From an uncultured Prevotella sp. (lineage in GTDB: Bacteria > Bacteroidota > Bacteroidia > Bacteroidales > Bacteroidaceae): a stretch of 64,000 nt of DNA. The position numbers were made by a program, and so were the translations under genes. Below the pieces are notes generated by a model, which was not told the DNA's origin, ran no database searches, and saw only the letters and a list, made by a program, of their open reading frames with translations. Location of the stretch: the NCBI GenBank assembly GCA_900543585.1, contig UQRP01000010.1, positions 1 to 64,000 on the forward strand. The letters are read 5' to 3'. Shown in pieces: positions 27,521 to 36,029 of the stretch. How positions within the stretch are numbered: position 1 is the first letter of the stretch; each line of letters begins with the position of its first letter.

Positions 27521-30500
27521 CTAATCTTCCTTTTCAATGAGGAACTTGAAGGTCTTGTCGCCGAAGCTGACCATATACTGCTTCAGCGGTGTAGCCCCCC
27601 AGCTGTCAGTACCACCTACGCCCTGCTGGATGAGGTCGAGGGAGAGCTCCGTGTAGCGGCTCTTCTTCACGTCCTGCGGATGGCGCTGTGCTTTCTCCAT
27701 GCCCTCGTCGAGGTCTTGGATGGCATAGTGAAGGGCAGAGGCATCCATGAAGGTATTGATGGGTGTCACCTTGATGCCGAGGCCACCGGCAGTAGTCTGC
27801 TCCCACCAGCGGATGTCACACTTCGTTCCTGTCTCCTGCGGGCGGATGTAGGGATAGAACTGCTCATCGGCTGTCTGACGATAGAGACCGATGAACTGAC
27901 CACCGTCGCGGTCGCTGTAGTTCTCTATCGGGCCACGGCCATAATAGTAGCTGTTGTCCATGTCGTAAGGCAGCTGCATGACGACACCAAAGCGCAGCAT
28001 GTCGGGAGCGGTAGCCTCCGGTGACTTCTTTTCCATGTTCTCAGTGACCTCTATGCTACCGTCGCCATGAACTTTGTAAGTCATCGTCAGCATGGCGTTG
28101 ACCTCCGGCATATCATAGACGGCGTTGACATTGCAGGCAGTGCCACGGCTGTCCTTGTCCTTCTCTGCTGTGAGGGCTGTGAGAATCATCTTAGGATTGC
28201 GCCATACGGCGAACTTCTTCTGTAAGCCGGCACCCATGTCGTTATCGGTGACAGCACGCCAGAAGTTGGGCTTCAGCGTGCCCCCGTCGCCAAGGAGGTT
28301 CTTGCCCTCAACGGTGTACTGTGACAAGAGGCCCGTGGCTCTGTCAAAGGCAACGGTCATCTCCTCAGAGGTGATGGTGATGCATGGCTCCTTACTCTTA
28401 TCAGTGATTTTCACCTTCTCGTCAGACGTGTTCTCAACATAGGTCATCGGTGTGGCCTCGTTGATGGCAAGCTGGCGTGTTGCTATTGTCTGACCTGCTG
28501 CCATGAGCGGCTCAGCGGTCTTCAGACGGAACTCCAGGTTGAGGAAGGTCTCCCCATCGTAGGGAATCTCGTAGGGCAGCGTCACTGTGGCGGTCTGCTG
28601 TGGACCGACGTTGAGGTCATCCACCTCACCGCTCTTCACCGTCTTGCCGTCTTTGACGAGTGTCCAGACGAGTTTCACGTTGGAGAGGTCGCGGAAGAAG
28701 AACTCGTTATGCACCGTTATCTTTCCCTCGCCGAGGTCGTCGCCCTCGGCCCAGATGTTCTGATACTGGTAGGCGAGCTCATAGGCGTGGGGGTTGAGCT
28801 GGCGGTCAGGACCGATGATACCATTACAGTTGAAGTTGTTGTCGGAGGCATCTTTCTTGTTGTAGTCGCCGCCGTAGGTGTAGCGGGGAGGCATGCCGCC
28901 CGTTCCAGGCTCATATTTAGCCGCAATGGCATCGTAGTCGGCAACGGAGCGGGAGGCTTTGAAGTCGGGATTCAGATGCAGGCCCTGGTCCACGAAGTCC
29001 CAGTCGTAGCCACCTTGGAAGATGGGGTATTTGCGGACGAGGTCCCAGTAGTCCTTGAGGTTACCGCCGCTGTTGCCCATGGTGTGGTTGTACTCGCACT
29101 GGATGAGCGGCTTGGTGGAAGCTGGGTCTTTACTGTACTTCTCACAAGCCTCCACAGAAGCATACATGGGGCAGTCGATGTCGCTGTGGTCGGTGCTGCG
29201 GGCCTGCTCGTACTGTATGGGACGGCTTGTATCAATCGTCTTTATCCAGTTGTAGGCGTCGGCGAAGTTCTTGCTGTCGGCCGTCTCGTTGCCCAAGCTC
29301 CAGACGATGATGCTGGGGTGGTTGAACTGCATCTCCACGTTGTGCTGGTTGCGCTGGAGAATCTGTTTGGCAAAGATATCCTTCTTCGTCTCGGCGTTGT
29401 CATCGTATCCGAAGCCGTGGCTCTCCTGGTTGGCCTCGGCAGTGACATAGAGTCCGTACTCATCGCAGAGATCATACCAGCGTGGGTCGTCGGGGTAGTG
29501 GCAGGTGCGCACGGCGTTGATGTTCAGGCGCTTCATTATCTTGATATCCTGTATCATCCGCTCTTTGGTGAGGACATAGCCGCCGTCGGGATCCATCTCG
29601 TGGCGGTTGGCACCCTTGATGAGCACGGGCTGTCCGTTGACGAGCAGCTGTTTGCCCTTTATCTCCACCTTGCGGAATCCCACCTTCTGCGGGATGACCT
29701 CCACGGTGTTGCCGCCGCGGTCCTTGACGATGGTGAGCAGGGTATAAAGATAAGGTGTCTCAGCCGACCATGTCTTCACATTGCGCACCATGAAGCGGGC
29801 TGTGCCCTCGCTGCGGCGCCCGAAGTCAGCTGTCGACTTGGCGATGACGGTGCCGTTGGCGTTGAGGAGTCGGAACTCTATCTTCGGGTCGCCCTTGACA
29901 AAGGCGTCGATGAGCAGCTCGCCGTCGTTGTAGTTGTTCTCCAAATCCGGGGTGATACGGAGGTTCTCCACCTGCACCTTGGCATTACGGCTGTAGAGGT
30001 AGCACTGGCGTGCCACACCGGAGAGCCGCCAGAAGTCCTGGTCCTCGTCATAGCTGCCGTCACACCAGCGGAAGGTCTGGAAGGCAATGAGGTTCTTGCC
30101 GGGATGGAGGTATTTGGTGATGTCGAATTCTGCGGCAACCTTGGAGTCCTCGGTATAGCCGACATACTGTCCGTTGACAAAGAGGTACATGTTCGATGTG
30201 ACGCTGCCGAAGTGAGCGATAATCTGCTTGCCGTTCCAGGAGGCAGGCAGGTCGATGACGCGGCGGTAGGAGCCTACGTGGTTGTCCTTGACGGGCACAC
30301 TGGTCAGCGTGGCATTCTCAGGGGCATACTCCGGCTTCCAGCCGTTGTAGACATTCTGGTCTTTGAACATATAGCGCCAGGCGAAGCCGATATTGACATA
30401 TTCCGGCTGCCCGTAGCCGTTGAGCTCCCAGATGGCCGGTATGTTGAGGGTCTTCCACGCAGCGTCGTCGAGGTCAGGCTTGTAGAAGTCTGTGGGCCGC

Positions 30501-30778
30501 TCATCAGCGTTCTCCACCCATTTGAACTTCCACGGACCTTCCAAGGAGAGATAGCGTGATGACTGTTCCATGTCGCCGCTTTCAGCCTCGGCCTCGTTGG
30601 CATACGGGAAGAAGTTGGTGTGGAGCTTGAAGCGGTTCACCTCATTGACCTGGAGGTCGTGCCACTCCGTCCATGTCGGCATTGCCGGTGTCCCGCTGTT
30701 CGTCTTCTGCGCCAGGCCGACAGCGGGGAGGGCAAGGCTCGCTGACAAGGCCAGCAAGAGTATTCTGTTGTGTTTCAT
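27521..30778 (-). CDS. GH2 beta-galactosidase
   Basis: Exo-acting beta-galactosidase of 1085 residues with the five-domain LacZ-like layout: jelly-roll sugar-binding domain (WKFKWVENADERPTDFYKP), immunoglobulin-like domain, TIM barrel, second Ig-like domain and a C-terminal beta-sandwich (bgal small chain). Acid/base Glu498 lies in WSLGNETADS and the nucleophile Glu562 in IQCEYNHTMGNS. I start at 30778, where MKHNRILLLALSASLALPAVGLAQ is a clear signal peptide; upstream in-frame codons are leader. The location is periplasmic. It is divergent from a susCD pair and has a LacI-type operator candidate 157 bases upstream of its ATG. Which beta-galactoside polymer feeds it is unknown. Confidence 0.93.
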   Translation of the reverse strand: MKHNRILLLALSASLALPAVGLAQKTNSGTPAMPTWTEWHDLQVNEVNRFKLHTNFFPYANEAEAESGDMEQSSRYLSLEGPWKFKWVENADERPTDFYKPDLDDAAWKTLNIPAIWELNGYGQPEYVNIGFAWRYMFKDQNVYNGWKPEYAPENATLTSVPVKDNHVGSYRRVIDLPASWNGKQIIAHFGSVTSNMYLFVNGQYVGYTEDSKVAAEFDITKYLHPGKNLIAFQTFRWCDGSYDEDQDFWRLSGVARQCYLYSRNAKVQVENLRITPDLENNYNDGELLIDAFVKGDPKIEFRLLNANGTVIAKSTADFGRRSEGTARFMVRNVKTWSAETPYLYTLLTIVKDRGGNTVEVIPQKVGFRKVEIKGKQLLVNGQPVLIKGANRHEMDPDGGYVLTKERMIQDIKIMKRLNINAVRTCHYPDDPRWYDLCDEYGLYVTAEANQESHGFGYDDNAETKKDIFAKQILQRNQHNVEMQFNHPSIIVWSLGNETADSKNFADAYNWIKTIDTSRPIQYEQARSTDHSDIDCPMYASVEACEKYSKDPASTKPLIQCEYNHTMGNSGGNLKDYWDLVRKYPIFQGGYDWDFVDQGLHLNPDFKASRSVADYDAIAAKYEPGTGGMPPRYTYGGDYNKKDASDNNFNCNGIIGPDRQLNPHAYELAYQYQNIWAEGDDLGEGKITVHNEFFFRDLSNVKLVWTLVKDGKTVKSGEVDDLNVGPQQTATVTLPYEIPYDGETFLNLEFRLKTAEPLMAAGQTIATRQLAINEATPMTYVENTSDEKVKITDKSKEPCITITSEEMTVAFDRATGLLSQYTVEGKNLLGDGGTLKPNFWRAVTDNDMGAGLQKKFAVWRNPKMILTALTAEKDKDSRGTACNVNAVYDMPEVNAMLTMTYKVHGDGSIEVTENMEKKSPEATAPDMLRFGVVMQLPYDMDNSYYYGRGPIENYSDRDGGQFIGLYRQTADEQFYPYIRPQETGTKCDIRWWEQTTAGGLGIKVTPINTFMDASALHYAIQDLDEGMEKAQRHPQDVKKSRYTELSLDLIQQGVGGTDSWGATPLKQYMVSFGDKTFKFLIEKED

Positions 30779-30803
30779 GGTTGATGTTTTTAGTCGCTTA
30801 TTG

Positions 30804-30811
30804 CAAAGATA
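30804..30811 (-). promoter_or_regulatory. -7 box for the GH2 gene
   Basis: TATCTTTG on the minus strand, 25 bases before the GH2 start codon. The region 30779-31128 between GH2 and the second susC is a divergent control region with this box, an operator candidate, a plus-strand -7 box and a leader hairpin; no gene was seen in it. Confidence 0.6.
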
Positions 30812-30934
30812 GTATAAAATCTGCAAGGCGGCGTGTCGTTTGACAATATTTTTTCTTCTTTTAATAACGATTACTAATGAAAGCCGATTCATGGGGGTGT
30901 CTGTCTTTACAAAAGGCAAATAATCTTTTTTTTG

Positions 30935-30948
30935 TGTAAACGATTGCA
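30935..30948. promoter_or_regulatory. LacI/GalR-type operator candidate upstream of GH2
   Basis: TGTAAACGATTGCA is an imperfect palindrome about a central CG and fits the general LacI-family operator form TGnAAACGnTTnCA. An almost identical site, sharing GTGyAAACGATTGC, lies upstream of the GH13 amylase gene at 53758. No LacI-family gene is in the window. Confidence 0.5.
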
Positions 30949-31002
30949 TGAAAAAAATGAAGAAAATGGCAGCTTAGGAGACAACTATCTATAAATTTCC
31001 TT

Positions 31003-31010
31003 TATTTTTG
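31003..31010 (+). promoter_or_regulatory. -7 box for the second susCD operon
   Basis: TATTTTTG matches TAnnTTTG, 118 bases before the susC ATG, leaving a leader of about 110 bases. Confidence 0.55.
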
Positions 31011-31040
31011 CCGTTGAAAAGCTAAAAGAAGAAAACCTAA

Positions 31041-31070
31041 GACTTCCACCAAAGGGGTGGAGAAGAAGTC
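31041..31070 (+). promoter_or_regulatory. Hairpin in the leader of the second susC
   Basis: GACTTC / GAAGTC outer stem enclosing CACC / GGTG, inside the predicted 5' leader. No U-run follows, so it is not a terminator; a role in mRNA stability or translation is possible but not shown. Confidence 0.4.
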
Positions 31071-31128
31071 AACTGTAGGAACGGAACCAAGTAATCATCT
31101 ATATTAAAAACTAAAAATTAACCAACAC

Positions 31129-34116
31129 ATGAAGAAAACAATCTTACGAAGAGCAGCGTTGCTAAGCGCGGGCGTCTTCTGCACAATGACCAGTATGGCA
31201 CAGTCGGTCGTGCAGGGAACGGTGAAGGATGAGTCGGGTGAACCGCTTATCGGTGCCACTATCCAGGTCAAGGGTCAGCAGGGTGGTACTGTTACCGACC
31301 TTGACGGTGATTGGAAACTCAGTGATGCCAAGCCCGGGCAGGTGCTTGTTGTCTCTTATGTGGGCTATGCCAATAAGGAGATAACCTTAGGTGCACAAAA
31401 GGATCTCAACATTGTTCTTGTACCCGACAAACAGGATCTTGATGAAGTTGTCGTCGTGGGTTATGCTATCGGCTCTAAGCGTACCGTCTCTGGTGCTGTG
31501 GAGCGCGTAGGCCGCAAGGATATGAATAAAGGTGTTGTCACCAGTGCTGCTGATGCCCTCAAGGGTAAGGTCAGTGGTGTGGTCATCTCGCAGAGCGGTG
31601 GCGACCCGATGGGTACGACCAACATCCGCGTGCGCGGAACCTCTTCGCTCTCGGGCGGTAACGACCCGCTTGTCATCATTGATGGTGTGTATGGCGATAT
31701 GACGATGTTCAACGCCCTGCAGCCAAGTGACATCGAGAGCATGACCATTCTTAAGGACGCTTCCGAGACCGCACAGTACGGTTCACGCGGTGCTGCCGGC
31801 GTCATCGTCGTGACCACCACCAAAGGTAAGAACGGCATGAGCTCGATCACCTATAACGGTACCATCGGTATGAACAAGGTGTTCAAGAATATCAAGATGC
31901 TTAGTGCCGATGCCTACCGCGCCACCGCCAAGCAGATGGGACTGACACCCACCGACCTCGGCGGCAACACCAACTGGCTCGACGAAATCGAGCGCTCCAC
32001 AGGTATCACACAGAATCACAATGTAGCCTTCTCTGGTGGCAATGATACGGGCAACTATCGTGCTTCCTTAGGATTCGTGCAGAAGCAGGGCGCCCTCCGC
32101 AACTCCGATATGCGCAACTATACAGTCAAAATCGATGCGCAGCAACTGGCGTTCAACAAGAAGCTGCAACTTGAACTTGGCGTTATGGGCTCTGAGCACG
32201 ACGGCAAGCGGCAGTATGATATGCAGAAGATGTTCTACTCGGCTGCTGCCTACAATCCCACCTATCCCAATTATAAGAATCCTAATACCGGAAAGTGGGA
32301 CGAGGATATGCTTGCCAATGAGATTTACAACCCACTGGGTCAGCTCGAGATTGACAACCGTTATAATGTGGGTACCCTCATGACTCACGGAAAAGCCACC
32401 TGGACCATCATCGACGGCCTCTTCCTTTCGGCTTTCGGCTCCTACACGAAGACCAACATTGAGTTGAAACGCTACATCCCCAATGATATCCGGCAGGGTG
32501 AGCTGAATGGTAACGGATGGGCTTTTATCCAGAACTGGCAGCGCCAGGATTATATGGGCAACATCCAGTTGACTTATACTAAGGACTTTGGCAAGCATCA
32601 TATCGACGCTCTCGCCGTGATGGAGGGTCAGAAATACAAGACCTTCACACACTCTGAGCAGGCGAAGGGCTTTGAAACCAACTACTTCAAATACAACAAC
32701 CTCAAAGCCGGTGCCAATGTTTCTTGGGGCGATGTGCAGTCTGACTCCAAGGAATATACCTTGAGCTCCTACATGGCCCGCGTCAACTATATGTTCGCTG
32801 ACAAATATATCGTCACCGCCAACCTCCGTGCCGATGGTTCGTCAAAGCTCGGCAGTGGCCATAAGTGGGGCTGGTTCCCATCGGCTTCGGCTGCATGGGT
32901 GCTTTCTCAGGAGAGCTTTATGAAGAATGTCGGCTGGATTGACAACCTCAAGATTCGCATCGGATATGGCGTCACAGGTAATCAGGATGCCATTGACCCT
33001 TATACTTCTCTGGCTCTCTATGGTCCTAATGGTGTGACACCTGTCAATGGCAGCAACACGACGACTTTTGCCATACAGAGCAACGACAATCCCGACTTGA
33101 AGTGGGAGACAAAGCATACCTTCGATGTCGGTCTCGACTTCTCGGCTTTCAACAGCCGACTCAATATTACCCTCGACTGGTATACCTCTAAGACCAAGGA
33201 TCTGCTCTACACCTACACGGTGCCTGTACCGCCTTTTACCTATGAGAACTTGTTGGCCAACATGGGTGAGATGACCAACCACGGCTTCGAAATCGGCATC
33301 CGTGGCGACATCATCCGCACAAAGGACTTCACCTTCAACTCCGGATTGAACCTCAGCTTCCAGAGCAACAAGCTCAACTCGCTCTCCGGAACGTATAAGG
33401 GACAGCAGCTGACAACCTCTGAGCATATTATGGTGGCACGTATCAATGCTGCCGGACTGACACAGAACTATGGCGTTACCTACCTCATGGAAGGACAGCC
33501 TATCGGTGTGTTCTACCTGCCTCACTGCGAGGGTATTGACAAGGATGGTAAGTACATCATCTCTGACCTCGACCACAATGGTACCATTGATACCGGTGAT
33601 TCCGGTGACCGTCAGGTTTGTGGACAGGCCATCCCGAAGGCTTATCTCGGTTGGGACTTTAACTTCACCTATAAGAATTGGAACCTTGCCATGCAGTTCA
33701 ATGGCGCATTCGGTCACAAGATTTACAACGGTACTTCGATGACCTACAGCGACCTCTCCAACTTCCCAACCTACAATGTGCTGGAGGATGCGCCCGCAAA
33801 GGGAATCAAGGATAAGGTCATCTCTGACTACTGGCTTGAGAAGGGTGACTATGTCAACTTCGAGTATGTGCAGCTCAGCTACAACTTCACACAGAAGCAG
33901 CTCAAGACCAAGTACATCCAGAACATCAAACTTGGCCTCGCCGTCAACAACGTCTGCACGATTACCGGCTACAATGGTCTGACTCCTATGATCAACTCGG
34001 CATCACTCATCCAGCAGGCTGAGGGTACCACACAGTATGGTACGCTCGGTGTCGACGATAAGCGCATCTACCCGCTCACACGCACCTTCTCGTTCAATGT
34101 GGGCATCACTTTCTAA
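31129..34116 (+). CDS. SusC-like TonB-dependent transporter (second locus)
   Basis: Outer-membrane transporter of 995 residues with a signal peptide ending TSMAQ, a carboxypeptidase-regulatory-like domain (VVQGTVKDESGEPLIGATIQVKG), a TonB-box-like DEVVVVGYA, a plug domain and a barrel ending SFNVGITF. Its start ATG at 31129 follows a long AT-rich leader. It is followed 21 bases later by its susD partner and is divergent from the GH2 beta-galactosidase, so a galactose-containing oligosaccharide is a reasonable guess for the cargo. Unlike the other two loci, no third surface lipoprotein gene follows. Confidence 0.92.
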   Translation: MKKTILRRAALLSAGVFCTMTSMAQSVVQGTVKDESGEPLIGATIQVKGQQGGTVTDLDGDWKLSDAKPGQVLVVSYVGYANKEITLGAQKDLNIVLVPDKQDLDEVVVVGYAIGSKRTVSGAVERVGRKDMNKGVVTSAADALKGKVSGVVISQSGGDPMGTTNIRVRGTSSLSGGNDPLVIIDGVYGDMTMFNALQPSDIESMTILKDASETAQYGSRGAAGVIVVTTTKGKNGMSSITYNGTIGMNKVFKNIKMLSADAYRATAKQMGLTPTDLGGNTNWLDEIERSTGITQNHNVAFSGGNDTGNYRASLGFVQKQGALRNSDMRNYTVKIDAQQLAFNKKLQLELGVMGSEHDGKRQYDMQKMFYSAAAYNPTYPNYKNPNTGKWDEDMLANEIYNPLGQLEIDNRYNVGTLMTHGKATWTIIDGLFLSAFGSYTKTNIELKRYIPNDIRQGELNGNGWAFIQNWQRQDYMGNIQLTYTKDFGKHHIDALAVMEGQKYKTFTHSEQAKGFETNYFKYNNLKAGANVSWGDVQSDSKEYTLSSYMARVNYMFADKYIVTANLRADGSSKLGSGHKWGWFPSASAAWVLSQESFMKNVGWIDNLKIRIGYGVTGNQDAIDPYTSLALYGPNGVTPVNGSNTTTFAIQSNDNPDLKWETKHTFDVGLDFSAFNSRLNITLDWYTSKTKDLLYTYTVPVPPFTYENLLANMGEMTNHGFEIGIRGDIIRTKDFTFNSGLNLSFQSNKLNSLSGTYKGQQLTTSEHIMVARINAAGLTQNYGVTYLMEGQPIGVFYLPHCEGIDKDGKYIISDLDHNGTIDTGDSGDRQVCGQAIPKAYLGWDFNFTYKNWNLAMQFNGAFGHKIYNGTSMTYSDLSNFPTYNVLEDAPAKGIKDKVISDYWLEKGDYVNFEYVQLSYNFTQKQLKTKYIQNIKLGLAVNNVCTITGYNGLTPMINSASLIQQAEGTTQYGTLGVDDKRIYPLTRTFSFNVGITF

Positions 34117-34137
34117 ACCTTTAAAGACTATATTACC

Positions 34138-35865
34138 ATGAAAAAATATATTTTCGGTGTCGCGCTGCTCTCCGCAGCCCTGCTGTCAGGATGCTCGCTC
34201 GACGAGAATCCCAAGAGCCAGTTCAGCGAGGAAGAAGCCTTCAAGAACTCCACCCTTACCTATGTCAACTCTGTGGCCAACGTCTACTCGGCCATTGGCG
34301 ACGGACTCTATGGCGCCACCGACTGTGTGCACACCTTGCAGGAGTTTATGTCCGATGCTACCATGCTGCCGGGACGCCAGGGCGACTGGGTCGACGGTGG
34401 TAAGTGGCAAAACATGTTCCTCCACAACTTCGAGTCCTCGGTTGACACCTACGCCACCGTGTGGAATCACCTGTATAAGATAATAGGTCTTTGCAACTCC
34501 AGCATTGACAAGCTCACCCCGTTCCTGGAGGCGCATCCCGACTACAAGGCTTATGTCTCTGAGCTCCGTGCCCTGCGGGCCATCTACTATTATTACGCCA
34601 TGGACCTCTTCGCCCAGGTACCTGTTGTGACGAGTTCCACACAGTCAACGAACGATGTAAAGCAGAGCAACCGCAGCGATGTGTTCAAGTTCGTCACTTC
34701 TGAACTGGAGGCGGCTCTTCCCGACCTCGGCGACGGCCACTGCCAGAATACTGGTGCCTACTACGGCCGCGTGACCAAAGCTGTGGCCTATATGTGTCTG
34801 GCAAAGTGCGCCATCAATGCTCCCGTCTATACCATCGACGACACCTCGGCATCGAGCTACCAGGCCTTCGTGGGCGATGACCTCAGCAAGCAAGCCAAGG
34901 CCAGCGAGACCCTCGGACAAGCTGTCTCGGACAAGGGTAAGACCATCATGATGACGGTCGACGGCACACAGCGCAACTGCTGGGAGACGGTGAAGTACTG
35001 TGTCGATAAGATTCAGGCGGCAGGATACAGCCTCACGGCCAACTACGCTGACAACTTCGTCAAGGCCAACGAGAGCTCTACCGAGAACATCTTCGTGCGC
35101 CCCAACGATGACAAGACCTATAAGATCACGGACTACAACCTAATGCGCTCGCTCCACTACAACCATGCCTCGGCCATCGGCTACTCAGGTTGGAACGGTG
35201 CCTGCGCCACGGTGCGTGCCATGGAGGTCATGGGCTATGGTACTGCCAACGAGGATCCGCGTCTGAGACTTAACTACTGGTGTGACCGCGACTTCGAGAA
35301 GGAGCAGCACACAGGATCGCTCAACGACGGTGCCACAAAGACACCGCTGGAGTATGAGCCGCTCAAGGCTGTGGTCAACTTTGGAAACGACGCCGACCCG
35401 CACGACGTGAAGTGCGCTGGCGCACGCTTCAAAAAATATGAGTACGACGGTACAGCTTCCACACAGGGACAGAACAACAACGACCTCGTCATCTGGCGCT
35501 TTGGCGACGCACTGCTGCTCAAGGCTGAGGCCGAGTATCGTTTAGGCGACAAGGACGGAGCGCTGAGAATTGTCAACGATATTCGTACGCGTGCCAAGGC
35601 TACGCCGCGCACCTCACTCACCCTCAACGACATCCTTGATGAGCGTATGATAGAACTGGCGTGGGAGGGTACGCGCCGACAGGACCAGATACGTTTCTGC
35701 ACCTTCACCGAGCCTACCGTGGACCGTTATCCCGGTGTGCCCCACAGCTCTCTGGCTGGTGACTACAACGACGATAAGACGGGCTATACCGTTGTCTACC
35801 CCATCCCTTACTCTGTGCTCAATCTGAACAAGAAATTAGTGCAGAACCCAGGATATAAGAAGTAA
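34138..35865 (+). CDS. SusD/RagB-family lipoprotein (second locus)
   Basis: Surface glycan-binding partner of the preceding SusC. The lipobox is LLSGC (Cys about residue 19), followed by SLDENP. SusD signatures include LRALRAIYYYYAMDLFAQVPVVT near the middle of the N-terminal half and, near the C-terminus, VIWRFGDALLLKAEAEYRLGDKDGALRIVNDIRTRAKA and DERMIELAWEGTRRQDQIRF. 575 residues. It ends the operon; a GC-rich hairpin follows. Confidence 0.92.
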   Translation: MKKYIFGVALLSAALLSGCSLDENPKSQFSEEEAFKNSTLTYVNSVANVYSAIGDGLYGATDCVHTLQEFMSDATMLPGRQGDWVDGGKWQNMFLHNFESSVDTYATVWNHLYKIIGLCNSSIDKLTPFLEAHPDYKAYVSELRALRAIYYYYAMDLFAQVPVVTSSTQSTNDVKQSNRSDVFKFVTSELEAALPDLGDGHCQNTGAYYGRVTKAVAYMCLAKCAINAPVYTIDDTSASSYQAFVGDDLSKQAKASETLGQAVSDKGKTIMMTVDGTQRNCWETVKYCVDKIQAAGYSLTANYADNFVKANESSTENIFVRPNDDKTYKITDYNLMRSLHYNHASAIGYSGWNGACATVRAMEVMGYGTANEDPRLRLNYWCDRDFEKEQHTGSLNDGATKTPLEYEPLKAVVNFGNDADPHDVKCAGARFKKYEYDGTASTQGQNNNDLVIWRFGDALLLKAEAEYRLGDKDGALRIVNDIRTRAKATPRTSLTLNDILDERMIELAWEGTRRQDQIRFCTFTEPTVDRYPGVPHSSLAGDYNDDKTGYTVVYPIPYSVLNLNKKLVQNPGYKK

Positions 35866-35910
35866 GAGAGCTGTCTCAGATTCGGAATCCACCTGCTATT
35901 TCGTTTCTAT

Positions 35911-35948
35911 CCGTCCCCCTCCCCGTCTGTTGTGGGGTGTGGGGACGG
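35911..35948 (+). terminator. GC-rich hairpin after the second susD
   Basis: CCGTCCCC at 35911-35918 pairs with GGGGACGG at 35941-35948, with further partial pairing between them. Only a short T-run (GTTTTC) follows, so termination is likely but not certain. Confidence 0.5.
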
Positions 35949-36002
35949 AGTCGTTTTCAGAAACTTTAGCGCGCTTTTCTTGTCTGCCACGTGTGAAAAG
36001 CG

Positions 36003-36010
36003 TAATTTTG
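36003..36010 (+). promoter_or_regulatory. -7 box for the helicase-MATE operon
   Basis: TAATTTTG, 19 bases before the helicase ATG at 36030. Confidence 0.55.
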
Positions 36011-36029
36011 CAGAGACAGAAACGAAATA

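Noticed and set aside
28709..30559. A 616-residue open frame on the plus strand
   Set aside because: It is the antisense shadow of the GH2 gene, which has a signal peptide, catalytic residues and normal domain order.
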